From: CAZOHN01 sp964579325 | GTDB taxonomy: Bacteria; Pseudomonadota; Alphaproteobacteria; Rhodobacterales; Rhodobacteraceae | Direction of reading: 5' to 3' | Length of the DNA: 14,220 nucleotides | Assembly: GCA_964579325.1 (NCBI GenBank) | Contig: CAZOHN010000085.1 | Coordinates: 1 to 14,220 of the forward strand | Shown: piece by piece, positions 1 to 6,898 of the stretch | Layout of the letters: each line of letters begins with the position of its first letter | Position numbering within the stretch: position 1 is the stretch's first letter | Position numbers and translations under genes: made by a program | Notes under the pieces: generated by a model | Told to the model about the DNA's origin: nothing | What the model saw: only the letters and a program-made list of their open reading frames with translations | Database searches by the model: none

Positions 1-259
1 AAGAGGCCTTCGGCTGGGCGAAAACCGTCGGCGGCATGGCCCAGACCGTCTATCGGGGCCTCGAAAGAGTACGCTCGCGCTTCATCTTGACGATGGCGGC
101 CAACAACCTCGCCCGGCTGCCCCGGTTGCTGGCGGCATGAGGCCAGAAACCGACATCAGGCCCCCATACCGTTCGGGCCAACACGTCGAATGCGCGCGGC
201 AGTCAGTTCAGCCAACGGAAAACCCATCCGCCTCGGCGACTTCTTCAGCAGCCTGCTAA
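1..259 (+). mobile_element. Right (3') end of an IS5-family insertion sequence, left end off the window
   Basis: The segment holds a transposase C-terminus followed by about 100 bases of noncoding DNA that ends in TTCTTCAGCAGCCTG followed by CTAA (256-259). The CTAA fits the YTAR-type target preferred by many IS5-group elements, so the last bases of the IS and a target duplication probably lie here. The exact boundary is inferred, because the matching left terminal repeat is outside the window. Confidence 0.6.
3..140 (+). CDS. IS5-family transposase, C-terminal end only (partial)
   Basis: An open frame enters from the left edge and encodes 45 residues before TGA at 138-140. The segment starts EAFGWAKTVGG and continues with a YRGLERV stretch and a hydrophobic AANNLARL tail. 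This is the characteristic end of IS5-group DDE transposases, where the catalytic glutamate and the lysine a few residues later sit in the E..FGW.K block. The first D residues and most of the catalytic domain are outside the window. It resembles a different IS5 subgroup from the transposase at the right edge of the window, so the two are not copies of the same element. Confidence 0.8.
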   Translation, partial: EAFGWAKTVGGMAQTVYRGLERVRSRFILTMAANNLARLPRLLAA

Positions 260-605
260 AGCATCGCATGGAAGGCGCGGGTGCTGGCGGCATCGCCAAC
301 GCCGCTGGCCAGCACCAGCGAGGCGACAATTGCTGAAGTGAGTTCCGTCGCGCAGCGCGGGCCGAACACGACGGCGCTCGCCATCGCCGTGTCCCGCGCG
401 GCGCACTGGTCGGTAAGGCAGATTGGCTGTGTCAACTTTTGGTCGTCGAGCTTCTGCCTCACGAACAACGCGACCGAGCGGGCGCACCGCGGTGTGGCCC
501 TCGGCCGAACGTCTTGGCTCTTCGCCTGCTTCGAGCGAGGCGGCGACCGCGCCGGTCGCTCCTCCAAGTAAGGCGATCGAGCGGTCAGGCTTCGGGCTCG
601 GATCC
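256..605 (-). pseudogene. Degenerate coding remnant, possibly the SIS-domain end of an RpiR-type regulator
   Basis: No intact gene is present here. On the minus strand two frames look coding in succession. One frame, about 450-575, reads IALLGGATGAVAASLEAG. A second frame, 258 to about 480, reads LTDQCAARDTAMASAVVFG and then an alternating hydrophobic stretch ending in FHAML. The switch between them implies a frameshift. A GGATGAVAAS-like turn, then PICLTDQ, then a hydrophobic C-terminal helix recalls the sugar-isomerase (SIS) domain of MurR/RpiR regulators, but the match is loose. The reading frame stops at TAG at 257-259, inside the IS end, so the insertion probably cut off the 3' end. No ribosome-binding site is convincing. 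It lies just downstream of the ABC ATPase gene on the same strand. Confidence 0.3.
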
Positions 606-1697
606 TCAATCCTGCAGGACCGCCATGTCCGCCGGTTCCCATGAAAGCCAGAGCATGCCGTCCGCATCGGGCCGGCGGGCGGGATCGGCCTCGGCATAGG
701 CGCGCAGCGTCAGGTCGGGGCTATCCTCGACCGCGATGTCGAGCGCAATGCGACTGCCCAGAAAGACGCTGCTGCGCAGCCGGCCGGCGACGACATTCTC
801 GCCGGCCGGCCTCTCTGCGCCGATCCGCACCTTCTCGAGCCGGAGCGAGGTCGTCACCGCCTGGCCCACGCGTGGCACCGCGCCGAAGGCCCGGCCGACC
901 ATGGGGTGGCCGCAGCACTCGAGCATGACGCGTTGCCCGTCGGTCCCGCGCACGGTCCCGGTCATCAGGTTCGTCTCGCCCACGAAGTCAGCGACGAAGC
1001 GGCTGACGGGGTGAAAATAGAGATCCTCGGGCGTGCCGTCCTGTTCGACCCGGCCGGCGTTCATCACGACGATCCTGTCGGACATCGTCAGGGCTTCGTC
1101 CTGGTCATGGGTGACGAAGAAGAAGGTCTTGCCGGTCCGGCGCTGGATGCTCTTGAGCTCCTGCTGCACCTGGCCACGCAGTTTCGCGTCCAGCGCGCCC
1201 AGCGGCTCGTCCAGCAGCAGGAGCTGCGGATCGGGGGCAAGCGCGCGGGCCAGGGCCACGCGCTGCCGCTGGCCGCCCGACAGCTGGTCGGGGCGCCGGT
1301 CGCCGAAGGGCTCGAGTTCGAGAAACGACATGACTTCGGCTAGGCGTTCGGCGATCTGGCCCCGCGTCAGGCCCTTGAGCTCCAGCCCGAAGGAGATGTT
1401 CTGCCGCACGTTCATGTGCGGGAACAGCGCATAGTCCTGAAACACCATGTTCACCTGGCGCTTGTTCGGCGGCAGGCGCGTCACATCCTGACCGTTCAGG
1501 ATCACGCGACCCGCATCGGGCGTCTCGAACCCGCCGAGGATGCGCAAGGTGGTCGACTTGCCGCAGCCCGAGGGGCCAAGGAAGGTGACGAACTCGCCCG
1601 GGTTGATCTTCAGGTCGAGCGCATGCAGCGCCACGGTGGAGCCGAAGGACTTCGTGATGCCGTCGATATGGACGATGGCGTCGGTCGCGTTGGACAT
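606..1697 (-). CDS. Polyamine/opine-type ABC transporter ATP-binding protein (PotA-like)
   Basis: A 363-residue ATPase that powers the importer encoded by the three genes just upstream; it acts on the cytoplasmic face of the inner membrane. Visible motifs are Walker A GPSGCGKST at 41-49, Q-loop Q87 in VFQDYALFPH, signature LSGGQ at 139-143, Walker B LLLLDEP at 159-165, D-loop GALD and switch histidine H197. The segment after about residue 240 fits the TOBE regulatory domain of the PotA/CysA/MalK group, and total length is normal for that group. The ATG at 1697 lies three bases after the stop of the preceding permease, with a purine-rich stretch just before it, so translation is probably coupled. 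It is the last intact gene of the minus-strand set. The family call is firm; the substrate is not defined by the ATPase. Confidence 0.95.
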   Translation of the reverse strand: MSNATDAIVHIDGITKSFGSTVALHALDLKINPGEFVTFLGPSGCGKSTTLRILGGFETPDAGRVILNGQDVTRLPPNKRQVNMVFQDYALFPHMNVRQNISFGLELKGLTRGQIAERLAEVMSFLELEPFGDRRPDQLSGGQRQRVALARALAPDPQLLLLDEPLGALDAKLRGQVQQELKSIQRRTGKTFFFVTHDQDEALTMSDRIVVMNAGRVEQDGTPEDLYFHPVSRFVADFVGETNLMTGTVRGTDGQRVMLECCGHPMVGRAFGAVPRVGQAVTTSLRLEKVRIGAERPAGENVVAGRLRSSVFLGSRIALDIAVEDSPDLTLRAYAEADPARRPDADGMLWLSWEPADMAVLQD

Positions 1698-1700
1698 GCC

Positions 1701-2486
1701 TCAGCCCCCCTTCTTGAGTTTGCGCGAGGCGCGTTCGGCCCAGACGCCTATCACCGCCGTCAGCACGAGCACGACCGTGGAGATCGCGTTGATCTCGGGC
1801 GACATGCCCGACCGCATCTTCGAGAAGATCAATACCGGAAGCGTGGGCTGGTAGCCGCCGAGGAAGAAGGACCGCACGAAGTCGTCGAAGCTCAGGAGCA
1901 GGCAGAACACCGCCGCGCCGATCATCGCAGGCCGCAGATAGGGCAATGTGATGCGGCAAAAAGTGACCACCGCGTCGGCGCCAAGATCCCGTGCGGCTTC
2001 GCCCAGACTCTTGGGCAGGGTGCTCAGCCGCGCCATGACCACAAGGGCCACGAAAGGGACGTTGTGGATGGCATGGCCCATGACGATGGCGAACATGCCC
2101 GTCTCGATCCCCACCGCGCGGGCGTAGATGCGCAGGGCGATGGCCGAGATGATGCCCGGGATGACCGCGGGCAGGAGCGTGAGCGCAAGGATGACCGCGC
2201 GCCCGAAGAAGCTGCGCCCCGCCAGCAGCAGCGCGATCCACGTCCCGACGACCAGCGAGATGACCGTGCTCGCGACGGCGATGGTGACCGAGTAGACGAA
2301 GACCTCGATGAACTCGCGGTCCCGGAAGACACCGACGTACCAGTCGAGCGTCCAGGAGGTGATCGGAAAGCCGATGAACCGCGACTCCTTGAAGCCCATC
2401 AGGACCATCAGGAACAGGGGCATGAACAGATAGACCACGAAGGCCCAGAAGATGACCGACATCATCACGCGGGTGTGCCGCGTCAT
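1701..2486 (-). CDS. ABC transporter permease, PotC-type
   Basis: A 261-residue inner-membrane subunit with about six hydrophobic segments: an N-terminal helix at about 8-30, then helices near 62-88, 97-121, 131-152, 187-205 and 234-250. The EAA loop that docks on the ATPase is clear at 163-182 (EAARDLGA through ITLP). Length and topology match the second permease of spermidine/putrescine-type importers. I chose the ATG at 2486 because it overlaps the stop of the upstream permease as ATGA, and because the first helix then begins normally. It should form a heterodimer with the permease at 2483-3475. Nothing in the sequence is broken. Confidence 0.93.
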   Translation of the reverse strand: MTRHTRVMMSVIFWAFVVYLFMPLFLMVLMGFKESRFIGFPITSWTLDWYVGVFRDREFIEVFVYSVTIAVASTVISLVVGTWIALLLAGRSFFGRAVILALTLLPAVIPGIISAIALRIYARAVGIETGMFAIVMGHAIHNVPFVALVVMARLSTLPKSLGEAARDLGADAVVTFCRITLPYLRPAMIGAAVFCLLLSFDDFVRSFFLGGYQPTLPVLIFSKMRSGMSPEINAISTVVLVLTAVIGVWAERASRKLKKGG

Positions 2487-3475
2487 TTGGGGGTCGCCTT
2501 GTTGATCAGGGCGATGACCTTCATGAAGGCCCCCGCTATCGCCAGCGACGTCAGCAGCATGATGCAGGCGAAGGCCGCGCCCGTGGGCCACTGGTCGCCC
2601 GCCACATGGAAGAACCCGGCGATGGTTTCGGCAAAGACCGTCGTGCGCGGGCCGCCCAGAAGCACCGGCGTGGCGTAGAAGCCCGTCGAGATCAGGAACA
2701 CCAGCGTGCAGCCCGACGAGATCCCGTCGAGCGACAGGGGCAGCGTCACGCGGCGGAACCGCGTCCAGGCGCCCGCCCCAAGGTCGGCCGCGGCCTCGGA
2801 GTAGCTGGGCGGGATCTTCTCGAGCGCGGAATAGAGCGGCAGGAGCATGTAGAGCGCGGTCAGGTAGACGATCCCGACGCTGAGCGAGAAACCCGTGTAC
2901 ATGAACCGGATCGGCCTTTCGATCAGGCCGAGCAAGCCGAGGACGAGGTTGATCGCGCCGTTGTTGCCCAGAAGGATCATGATCGCGTAGGTCCGCACGA
3001 TCTCGCCCACCCAGAACGGGATCAGTAGGATCAGCAGGAAGATCATCTGGTTGTCGCGCTTGACGTGGCGGGCCAGGAAATAGGCCACCGGATAGGTCAG
3101 GAGGAGCGTGGACAGCGTCACCACCGTCGCGAACATCAGGGTCCGGAAGAAGGGTCTGCGATAGATGTCCTCGGTGAAGAACTGGCCGTAGTTGTCCAGG
3201 GTGAAGCCCTGTTCCGCGTTCGCCGAGGGCGGATAGCTTTCCATCAGGCTGACGAACAGCATCTGGACGATGGGGCCGAGATGGGCGACGACCACCCAGA
3301 GGATCGGGAAACCGGCCAGGATCCAGAATTGCCGCCGGGGCGAGGCGAAGACGAAATCGACAAGGCCCCTGTAGGCGGGCCAGGCGGTCAGCGCCCCCCA
3401 GAACGTGCGCCCCGTACCATCATCGGAGGCCGGCCGCCCCGAGGCCCCAGCCGCGGCCGTCGCGTCCTTCTTCAT
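2483..3475 (-). CDS. ABC transporter permease, PotB-type
   Basis: A 330-residue inner-membrane subunit. A hydrophilic N-terminal tail of about 45 residues precedes the first helix (about 50-77). Further hydrophobic segments lie near 112-135, 143-169, 195-216, 256-274 and 303-324. The EAA loop is at 227-246 (EAAADLGAGAW through VTLP). The ATG at 3475 is preferred over upstream starts because AGGAG lies five bases before it. The last codons overlap the next permease by ATGA. It pairs with PotC-type 1701-2486 and takes substrate from the binding protein at 3568-4677. The tail of charged and small residues before the first helix is long but not exceptional for PotB relatives. Confidence 0.93.
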   Translation of the reverse strand: MKKDATAAAGASGRPASDDGTGRTFWGALTAWPAYRGLVDFVFASPRRQFWILAGFPILWVVVAHLGPIVQMLFVSLMESYPPSANAEQGFTLDNYGQFFTEDIYRRPFFRTLMFATVVTLSTLLLTYPVAYFLARHVKRDNQMIFLLILLIPFWVGEIVRTYAIMILLGNNGAINLVLGLLGLIERPIRFMYTGFSLSVGIVYLTALYMLLPLYSALEKIPPSYSEAAADLGAGAWTRFRRVTLPLSLDGISSGCTLVFLISTGFYATPVLLGGPRTTVFAETIAGFFHVAGDQWPTGAAFACIMLLTSLAIAGAFMKVIALINKATPK

Positions 3476-3521
3476 CGTCGCTCCTGTCGGAAAGGGCCCG
3501 CCGGCCTCATGTTGCACCGCC

Positions 3522-3537
3522 GGGCCGGGACCGGCCC
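3522..3537 (-). promoter_or_regulatory. Short GC-rich hairpin between binding-protein and permease genes
   Basis: GGGCCG and CGGCCC form a perfect 6-bp stem around a GGAC tetraloop, inside the 92-bp gap between the binding-protein stop and the permease start. No T run follows it, so it is not a classical terminator. Such hairpins after binding-protein genes often stabilise or attenuate the message; that role is inferred here. Confidence 0.35.
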
Positions 3538-3567
3538 CCCGCAGAGAGGCCGGCCGCATGGGACGGA

Positions 3568-4677
3568 TCAGGCGGCCTTCACGGCCTCGACCGCCGGATC
3601 GACAAGACCGTACTTCATCTCGTTCGCCTCGGCGCGGAAGAACTGCATTCCGGCCAGCTCTTCCTCGGTGAAGGAGGTCGCGCGCTGCTCGAGTTCGTTG
3701 AGATGTGCGTTCACGCCGGTGTAGGTCGAGATGAAGCCCGAGGCGCGGGTCATCTCGGCCCCGACCTCGGAACTCGCCATCAGGGCGTTGATAAAGGTGT
3801 AGGCGTTGTCCGCGTTGGGCGCGTTGTTGGCCACGTTCAGCGTGTAGACGAAGCCGTAGCTGCCTTCGCGCGGGAGCGTCATGTCGACCGGGAAGCCGTC
3901 GAAGATGAGCGAGGCGATCGGCCCGCTCCAGGAATGCGCGAGCGCGATGTCCTGGTTGACGAACATCTGCTGCACCTCCGCCCCGGCGTCGTAGAAGGCG
4001 CGGACCTTGGGCTTGTGCGTGATCATGAAGTCGCGCGCCTCGCGCACGATCTCGGCGGCACGCTCGGGGTCGTCCATGTATTCGACCATGTTGCCGTCAT
4101 ATCCGAGGTAGAGCATCACGATCGACATCATGTCCTGGATGATGTAGGCGCTTTCGCCCGCATACTTGTCGTCGAACATGATGTCCCAGCTGCGCGCCTC
4201 TTCGGCCGAGACGAGGTCGGTGTTGTAGGCCAGCACCTGCGTGCCCGCGAGGATCGGCGCGCCCCACTTGTTGCCGTTGATCGTGGCCCAGTCGCTTTCG
4301 GAATAGACCGGATTGATGTTGCCCCAGTTGGTCAGCCGGTCGGTATCGATCGGCGCCAGCAGGTCGCTGGAGATGAACTGGAGGAAGCGGTGGCCGGCCA
4401 CCGTCAGGATGTCGACGGTCGGGTTGGGCGCCTCGGCGGCGAGCAGGTTGAACTGGAGGCCCTGGTCCGCGACGAGGCGGATGTTGATCCGGATGCCCGT
4501 GTCGGCCTCGAACTGGGCCTTGAAGTCCTCGGGCACGAAGCCGTCGTAGGTCCAGATGTTCACCTCGCCGCTGCCCTGCGCCATGGAACGGCGCAGATAG
4601 GCGGGCGAGGCGAGCGCGGCCGCGCCCGCGGCGGTGGTGCGGATGAAGCCGCGGCGGTTGATGTTGCGGAATTTCAT
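3568..4677 (-). CDS. Polyamine/opine-type ABC transporter substrate-binding protein, Tat-exported
   Basis: A 369-residue periplasmic binding protein of the PotD/PotF class (extracellular solute-binding protein family 1 fold). The N-terminus carries a twin-arginine signal (NRRGFIR at 7-13, then an alanine-rich hydrophobic stretch and SMA near 31-33). The mature part begins near EVNIWTYDGF. Later blocks such as GAPILAGTQVLAYNTD, the AHSWSGPIASL segment and the YTFINALMAS segment fit this family. The ATG at 4677 was chosen because GGGAG lies seven bases upstream and the Tat motif then sits at the normal place; a longer in-frame reading to 4707 has no such site. It is followed by the permease and ATPase genes of one importer. 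Its position next to an opine-dehydrogenase-like gene suggests an amino-acid conjugate or opine-like ligand, but polyamines are equally possible. Confidence 0.92.
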   Translation of the reverse strand: MKFRNINRRGFIRTTAAGAAALASPAYLRRSMAQGSGEVNIWTYDGFVPEDFKAQFEADTGIRINIRLVADQGLQFNLLAAEAPNPTVDILTVAGHRFLQFISSDLLAPIDTDRLTNWGNINPVYSESDWATINGNKWGAPILAGTQVLAYNTDLVSAEEARSWDIMFDDKYAGESAYIIQDMMSIVMLYLGYDGNMVEYMDDPERAAEIVREARDFMITHKPKVRAFYDAGAEVQQMFVNQDIALAHSWSGPIASLIFDGFPVDMTLPREGSYGFVYTLNVANNAPNADNAYTFINALMASSEVGAEMTRASGFISTYTGVNAHLNELEQRATSFTEEELAGMQFFRAEANEMKYGLVDPAVEAVKAA

Positions 4678-4695
4678 GGTCGTTCTCCCGTGTTG

Positions 4696-4712
4696 GCCGG
4701 TTTTCAACCGGC
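4696..4712 (-). promoter_or_regulatory. Perfect 7-bp inverted repeat ahead of the binding-protein gene
   Basis: GCCGGTT, TTC, AACCGGC forms a 7-bp stem with a 3-nt loop in the 52-bp gap between the opine-dehydrogenase-like gene and the binding-protein gene. It ends about 19 bases before the start codon and just before the GGGAG ribosome-binding site. It lacks a T run. It could be an mRNA processing or stability element, or an operator for an internal promoter. Confidence 0.35.
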
Positions 4713-4729
4713 TTGGTGGTTGTTGCTTC

Positions 4730-5827
4730 TCAGGGCTCCCGGACCTGCCCCGTTCGCGTGGCGTCCTGAAGCTGGGCCATCGTCATCTTGCCGAGGTCGA
4801 GCGCGTTGATCAATTCGTTCTCGGCCCAGAAGTCGCGCCCGTACATGGCCGAGAAGATGTCGATCCCCGCCCGGTGCAGCGTGGCGGGCCGGCCGACCAT
4901 GTCGCCAAGCAGGACCGTCGGGACGAGGCCGTAGGGCACGTCCTCGGTCACGTAGCGGCTGTCGGCGGTGGCGGGTCCGGTGCCGCCGTTGCCCAGCCGG
5001 TGCATCTCCTGGTTCATCTCCGAGATCGAGGCGACGGGCACGTGGAACGACAGGTGGAAATGCTCGAAGATCGTGCGCACCCGCAGCCCCAGCGCGTCTG
5101 CGATGGCCAGCCGTTCGAGATCGAGCGCCTCGAGCAGGCGGCCCACCATCGGCGTGACATGTTCGCCCTGCGACCAGACCTCGCCCTTCTCCATGCGGGT
5201 GATGTTTCCCAGTGCGATGCCCAGGTGGTTCTGCGGGTTGAGGTTGCTGAGCGAGATGGCCAGCAGCCCCTCGCGCTCCATGAAGCGGTCGCCGAACAGT
5301 CGCTGGCACAGCGCCAGGCCGTCGAAGCCCGAGCCTCCGAGGAAGGTGCACAGATCGACCCGCGCCCGCACCGTGTTGACCCGTACAGTCACCGGATCGG
5401 ACTGCCGCGCGGTGACGACCGTCGTGCCCCAGGCGATGACAGGCACCGCGACACCGCGCGCTGCCAGGAGGCGGTGCAGGTAGAGTGCACCCAGCGAGGC
5501 ATGCGAGCTGACGATCACCGGCTGGCCGGGGCGCAGATGCGGGGCGATGGCATCATAGACTGCCTTGTGGCCATAGCCCGGCAGGGCGATCACGATCACG
5601 TCGCAACCGGCGAGCTCCTGCGCGCCAGGCGCGACGGCGGGGCGTAGCGTGGCCTCGATGGCGCCCTCCGCGGTCAGCGCGGCCCCGTCCGCGAGCGCCC
5701 GGGTCCGGTCCCCGCCCGGCGACCACAGCATCGGCCGGTGTCCCATCCGGTCCAGCAGCGCGGCCGTGCCGCAGGCGATGGCCCCGGCCCCGGCGATGCC
5801 CACCGACATGCCCGCTTCGTCCGTCAT
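4730..5827 (-). CDS. NAD/NADP octopine/nopaline dehydrogenase family protein
   Basis: A 365-residue, presumably cytoplasmic, oxidoreductase of the opine dehydrogenase fold. These enzymes reversibly join an amino group and a 2-oxo acid by reductive condensation with NAD(P)H. A Rossmann nucleotide-binding loop is at 10-20 (GIAGAGAIACG). The family block SLSNLNPQNHLGIALGN at 192-208 includes H201, at the position expected for the catalytic histidine. It is followed by LEALDLERLAIADALG (232-247) and TEDVPYGLVP (294-303), both typical of the C-terminal opine-dehydrogenase domain. The start at 5827 overlaps the stop of the CMD gene as ATGA; a second in-frame ATG (M7) is possible. No nicotianamine-synthase-like gene is nearby, unlike opine-metallophore loci. 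The direction of the reaction and the substrates cannot be read from the sequence. Confidence 0.9.
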   Translation of the reverse strand: MTDEAGMSVGIAGAGAIACGTAALLDRMGHRPMLWSPGGDRTRALADGAALTAEGAIEATLRPAVAPGAQELAGCDVIVIALPGYGHKAVYDAIAPHLRPGQPVIVSSHASLGALYLHRLLAARGVAVPVIAWGTTVVTARQSDPVTVRVNTVRARVDLCTFLGGSGFDGLALCQRLFGDRFMEREGLLAISLSNLNPQNHLGIALGNITRMEKGEVWSQGEHVTPMVGRLLEALDLERLAIADALGLRVRTIFEHFHLSFHVPVASISEMNQEMHRLGNGGTGPATADSRYVTEDVPYGLVPTVLLGDMVGRPATLHRAGIDIFSAMYGRDFWAENELINALDLGKMTMAQLQDATRTGQVREP

Positions 5828-6408
5828 TTCGGCGCCTTTCTGACCGGATCGCCCAGGATGTGCATCAGCCGGTTGGCCCAACTGAACAGCGAGGCCGACA
5901 GGATCAGGTCGAGGATCTCGGCCTCGTCCAGCCCCGCCGCGCGCAGCGCCGCCATGTCCTGCGGCCCGGCCTCGGACGGGACCCGCGCGAGGCGGATCGC
6001 GAAATCGAAGATCGCCTGCTGCCGGGGCTCTAGCCACGCGGCCTCTCCTGCGGCGAAGATGGCCCGGACGAGGCCGTCGTCCTTGGTCAGCTGTGCGTGG
6101 CGTTCGGCATGGACCGCCGCGCAATAGATGCAGCGGTTGACGATGGACGTGCCGATCGCGCCCACCTCGCGCTCGGCCCGCCCGAGGCCGCTCGGATCGT
6201 ACATGATCGCGTTGAACAGGGGCGACCGGACGGCCAGCGTCTCGGGATCGTGGGCGAGGACCAGAACGTAGTCCGACACCTTGGTGTTGGACGGCGTGAT
6301 CTGAAGCGCCGCGCGCTGCTCTTCACTGGCCTCATCGAGACGGACGGGGGTGACGCGAGGGCGCCAGCCCGGAACGGAGAGGGTGAACTTGTGCAGCACG
6401 TCACTCAT
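5824..6408 (-). CDS. AhpD-like / carboxymuconolactone-decarboxylase-domain peroxidase-related protein with CxxC
   Basis: A 194-residue protein of the all-helical CMD/AhpD family. The redox motif is intact: C93-I-Y-C96 followed by H100 (NRCIYCAAVHAERH), with E81 upstream, as in alkylhydroperoxidase D-like proteins. Other distinctive stretches are ITPSNTKVSDYVLVLAHDP (37-55) and FNAIMYDPSGL (65-75). The overall look recalls the Avi_7169-type alkylhydroperoxidase-domain proteins, a resemblance from memory that was not searched. The ATG at 6408 overlaps the end of the other CMD gene by eight bases, and its own stop overlaps the next gene by ATGA. It may remove peroxide or an electrophile made by the flavoprotein of this cluster, or act in a decarboxylation or isomerisation step; this is inference. 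Confidence 0.85.
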   Translation of the reverse strand: MSDVLHKFTLSVPGWRPRVTPVRLDEASEEQRAALQITPSNTKVSDYVLVLAHDPETLAVRSPLFNAIMYDPSGLGRAEREVGAIGTSIVNRCIYCAAVHAERHAQLTKDDGLVRAIFAAGEAAWLEPRQQAIFDFAIRLARVPSEAGPQDMAALRAAGLDEAEILDLILSASLFSWANRLMHILGDPVRKAPK

Positions 6409-6898
6409 CGGCCGCCCCTGCGAGAAGGGTCAGCCCGTGGATCAGCCCGATCTGGTAGGCGAGAAAGGCGTTCAGCTCGCACAGCCGCACGATGTCGGCA
6501 TCCGGAATGCCCGCCGCCGCAAGGTCCGCCACCTCCTCCGCCGTCACCTCGCGGGGCAGCGCCGCGACCCGGTCCATGAACCGCAGCACGGTCGCCTCGC
6601 GGGAGTCCCGCCCGGGATGGTCGGGGTCGCAGATGGCCCCGGCCGCCGGATCGGTGATCCGCGCGCGATAGAGCCCGGCGAGGTCGTCCTTGCCATTGAT
6701 CCGCGCGATCCGACAGGCGAGCGCCGCGCGAATGTCATGCGGCCAGGCGCCGGGCTCACGCGGGGCGAGCACCGCTGCCTCCGCCCGGTCGGTCAAGCGC
6801 AGCACATCCGCGCGCAGGCCCACCGCCGCGGCGGCGGGCGCCTCCGGGGTCAGGCCCGACAGGCGCAGGGCGGTCGTTTGCCAGAGATCGTCGGTCAT
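6401..6898 (-). CDS. CMD-domain protein lacking the CxxC motif
   Basis: A 165-residue, mainly helical, alanine-rich protein. It reads as a carboxymuconolactone-decarboxylase/AhpD-fold relative: a central helix DIRAALACRIARING (55-69) lies at the place of the usual catalytic helix, followed by PREVTAEEVADLAAAGIPDADIV (115-137), the common second-half pattern in which a loop precedes a helix that ends in a hydrophobic tail. Only one cysteine (C62) lies in the central helix, so the redox CxxC is absent. The ATG at 6898 overlaps the flavoprotein stop as ATGA. It resembles the Avi_7170-type CMD proteins that occur beside Avi_7169-type partners (recalled, not searched). A non-redox or structural partner role for the 194-residue protein is a reasonable guess. 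Confidence 0.7.
   Translation of the reverse strand: MTDDLWQTTALRLSGLTPEAPAAAAVGLRADVLRLTDRAEAAVLAPREPGAWPHDIRAALACRIARINGKDDLAGLYRARITDPAAGAICDPDHPGRDSREATVLRFMDRVAALPREVTAEEVADLAAAGIPDADIVRLCELNAFLAYQIGLIHGLTLLAGAADE

Noticed and set aside
1416..2678. A plus-strand open frame of 420 codons opposite the permease and ATPase genes
   Set aside because: It spans three real genes on the other strand and its product is a low-complexity run of D, H, R and E residues. It is an antisense artefact of codon bias.
3703..4809. Plus-strand open frame of 368 codons opposite the binding-protein gene
   Set aside because: The opposite strand has a Tat signal, a strong ribosome-binding site and family motifs; the plus frame has none.
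4730..5827. Opine-metallophore (staphylopine/pseudopaline) biosynthesis locus
   Set aside because: No nicotianamine-synthase-like gene, no exporter and no metal-type or TonB receptor gene is present in the window; the transporter is of the polyamine type.
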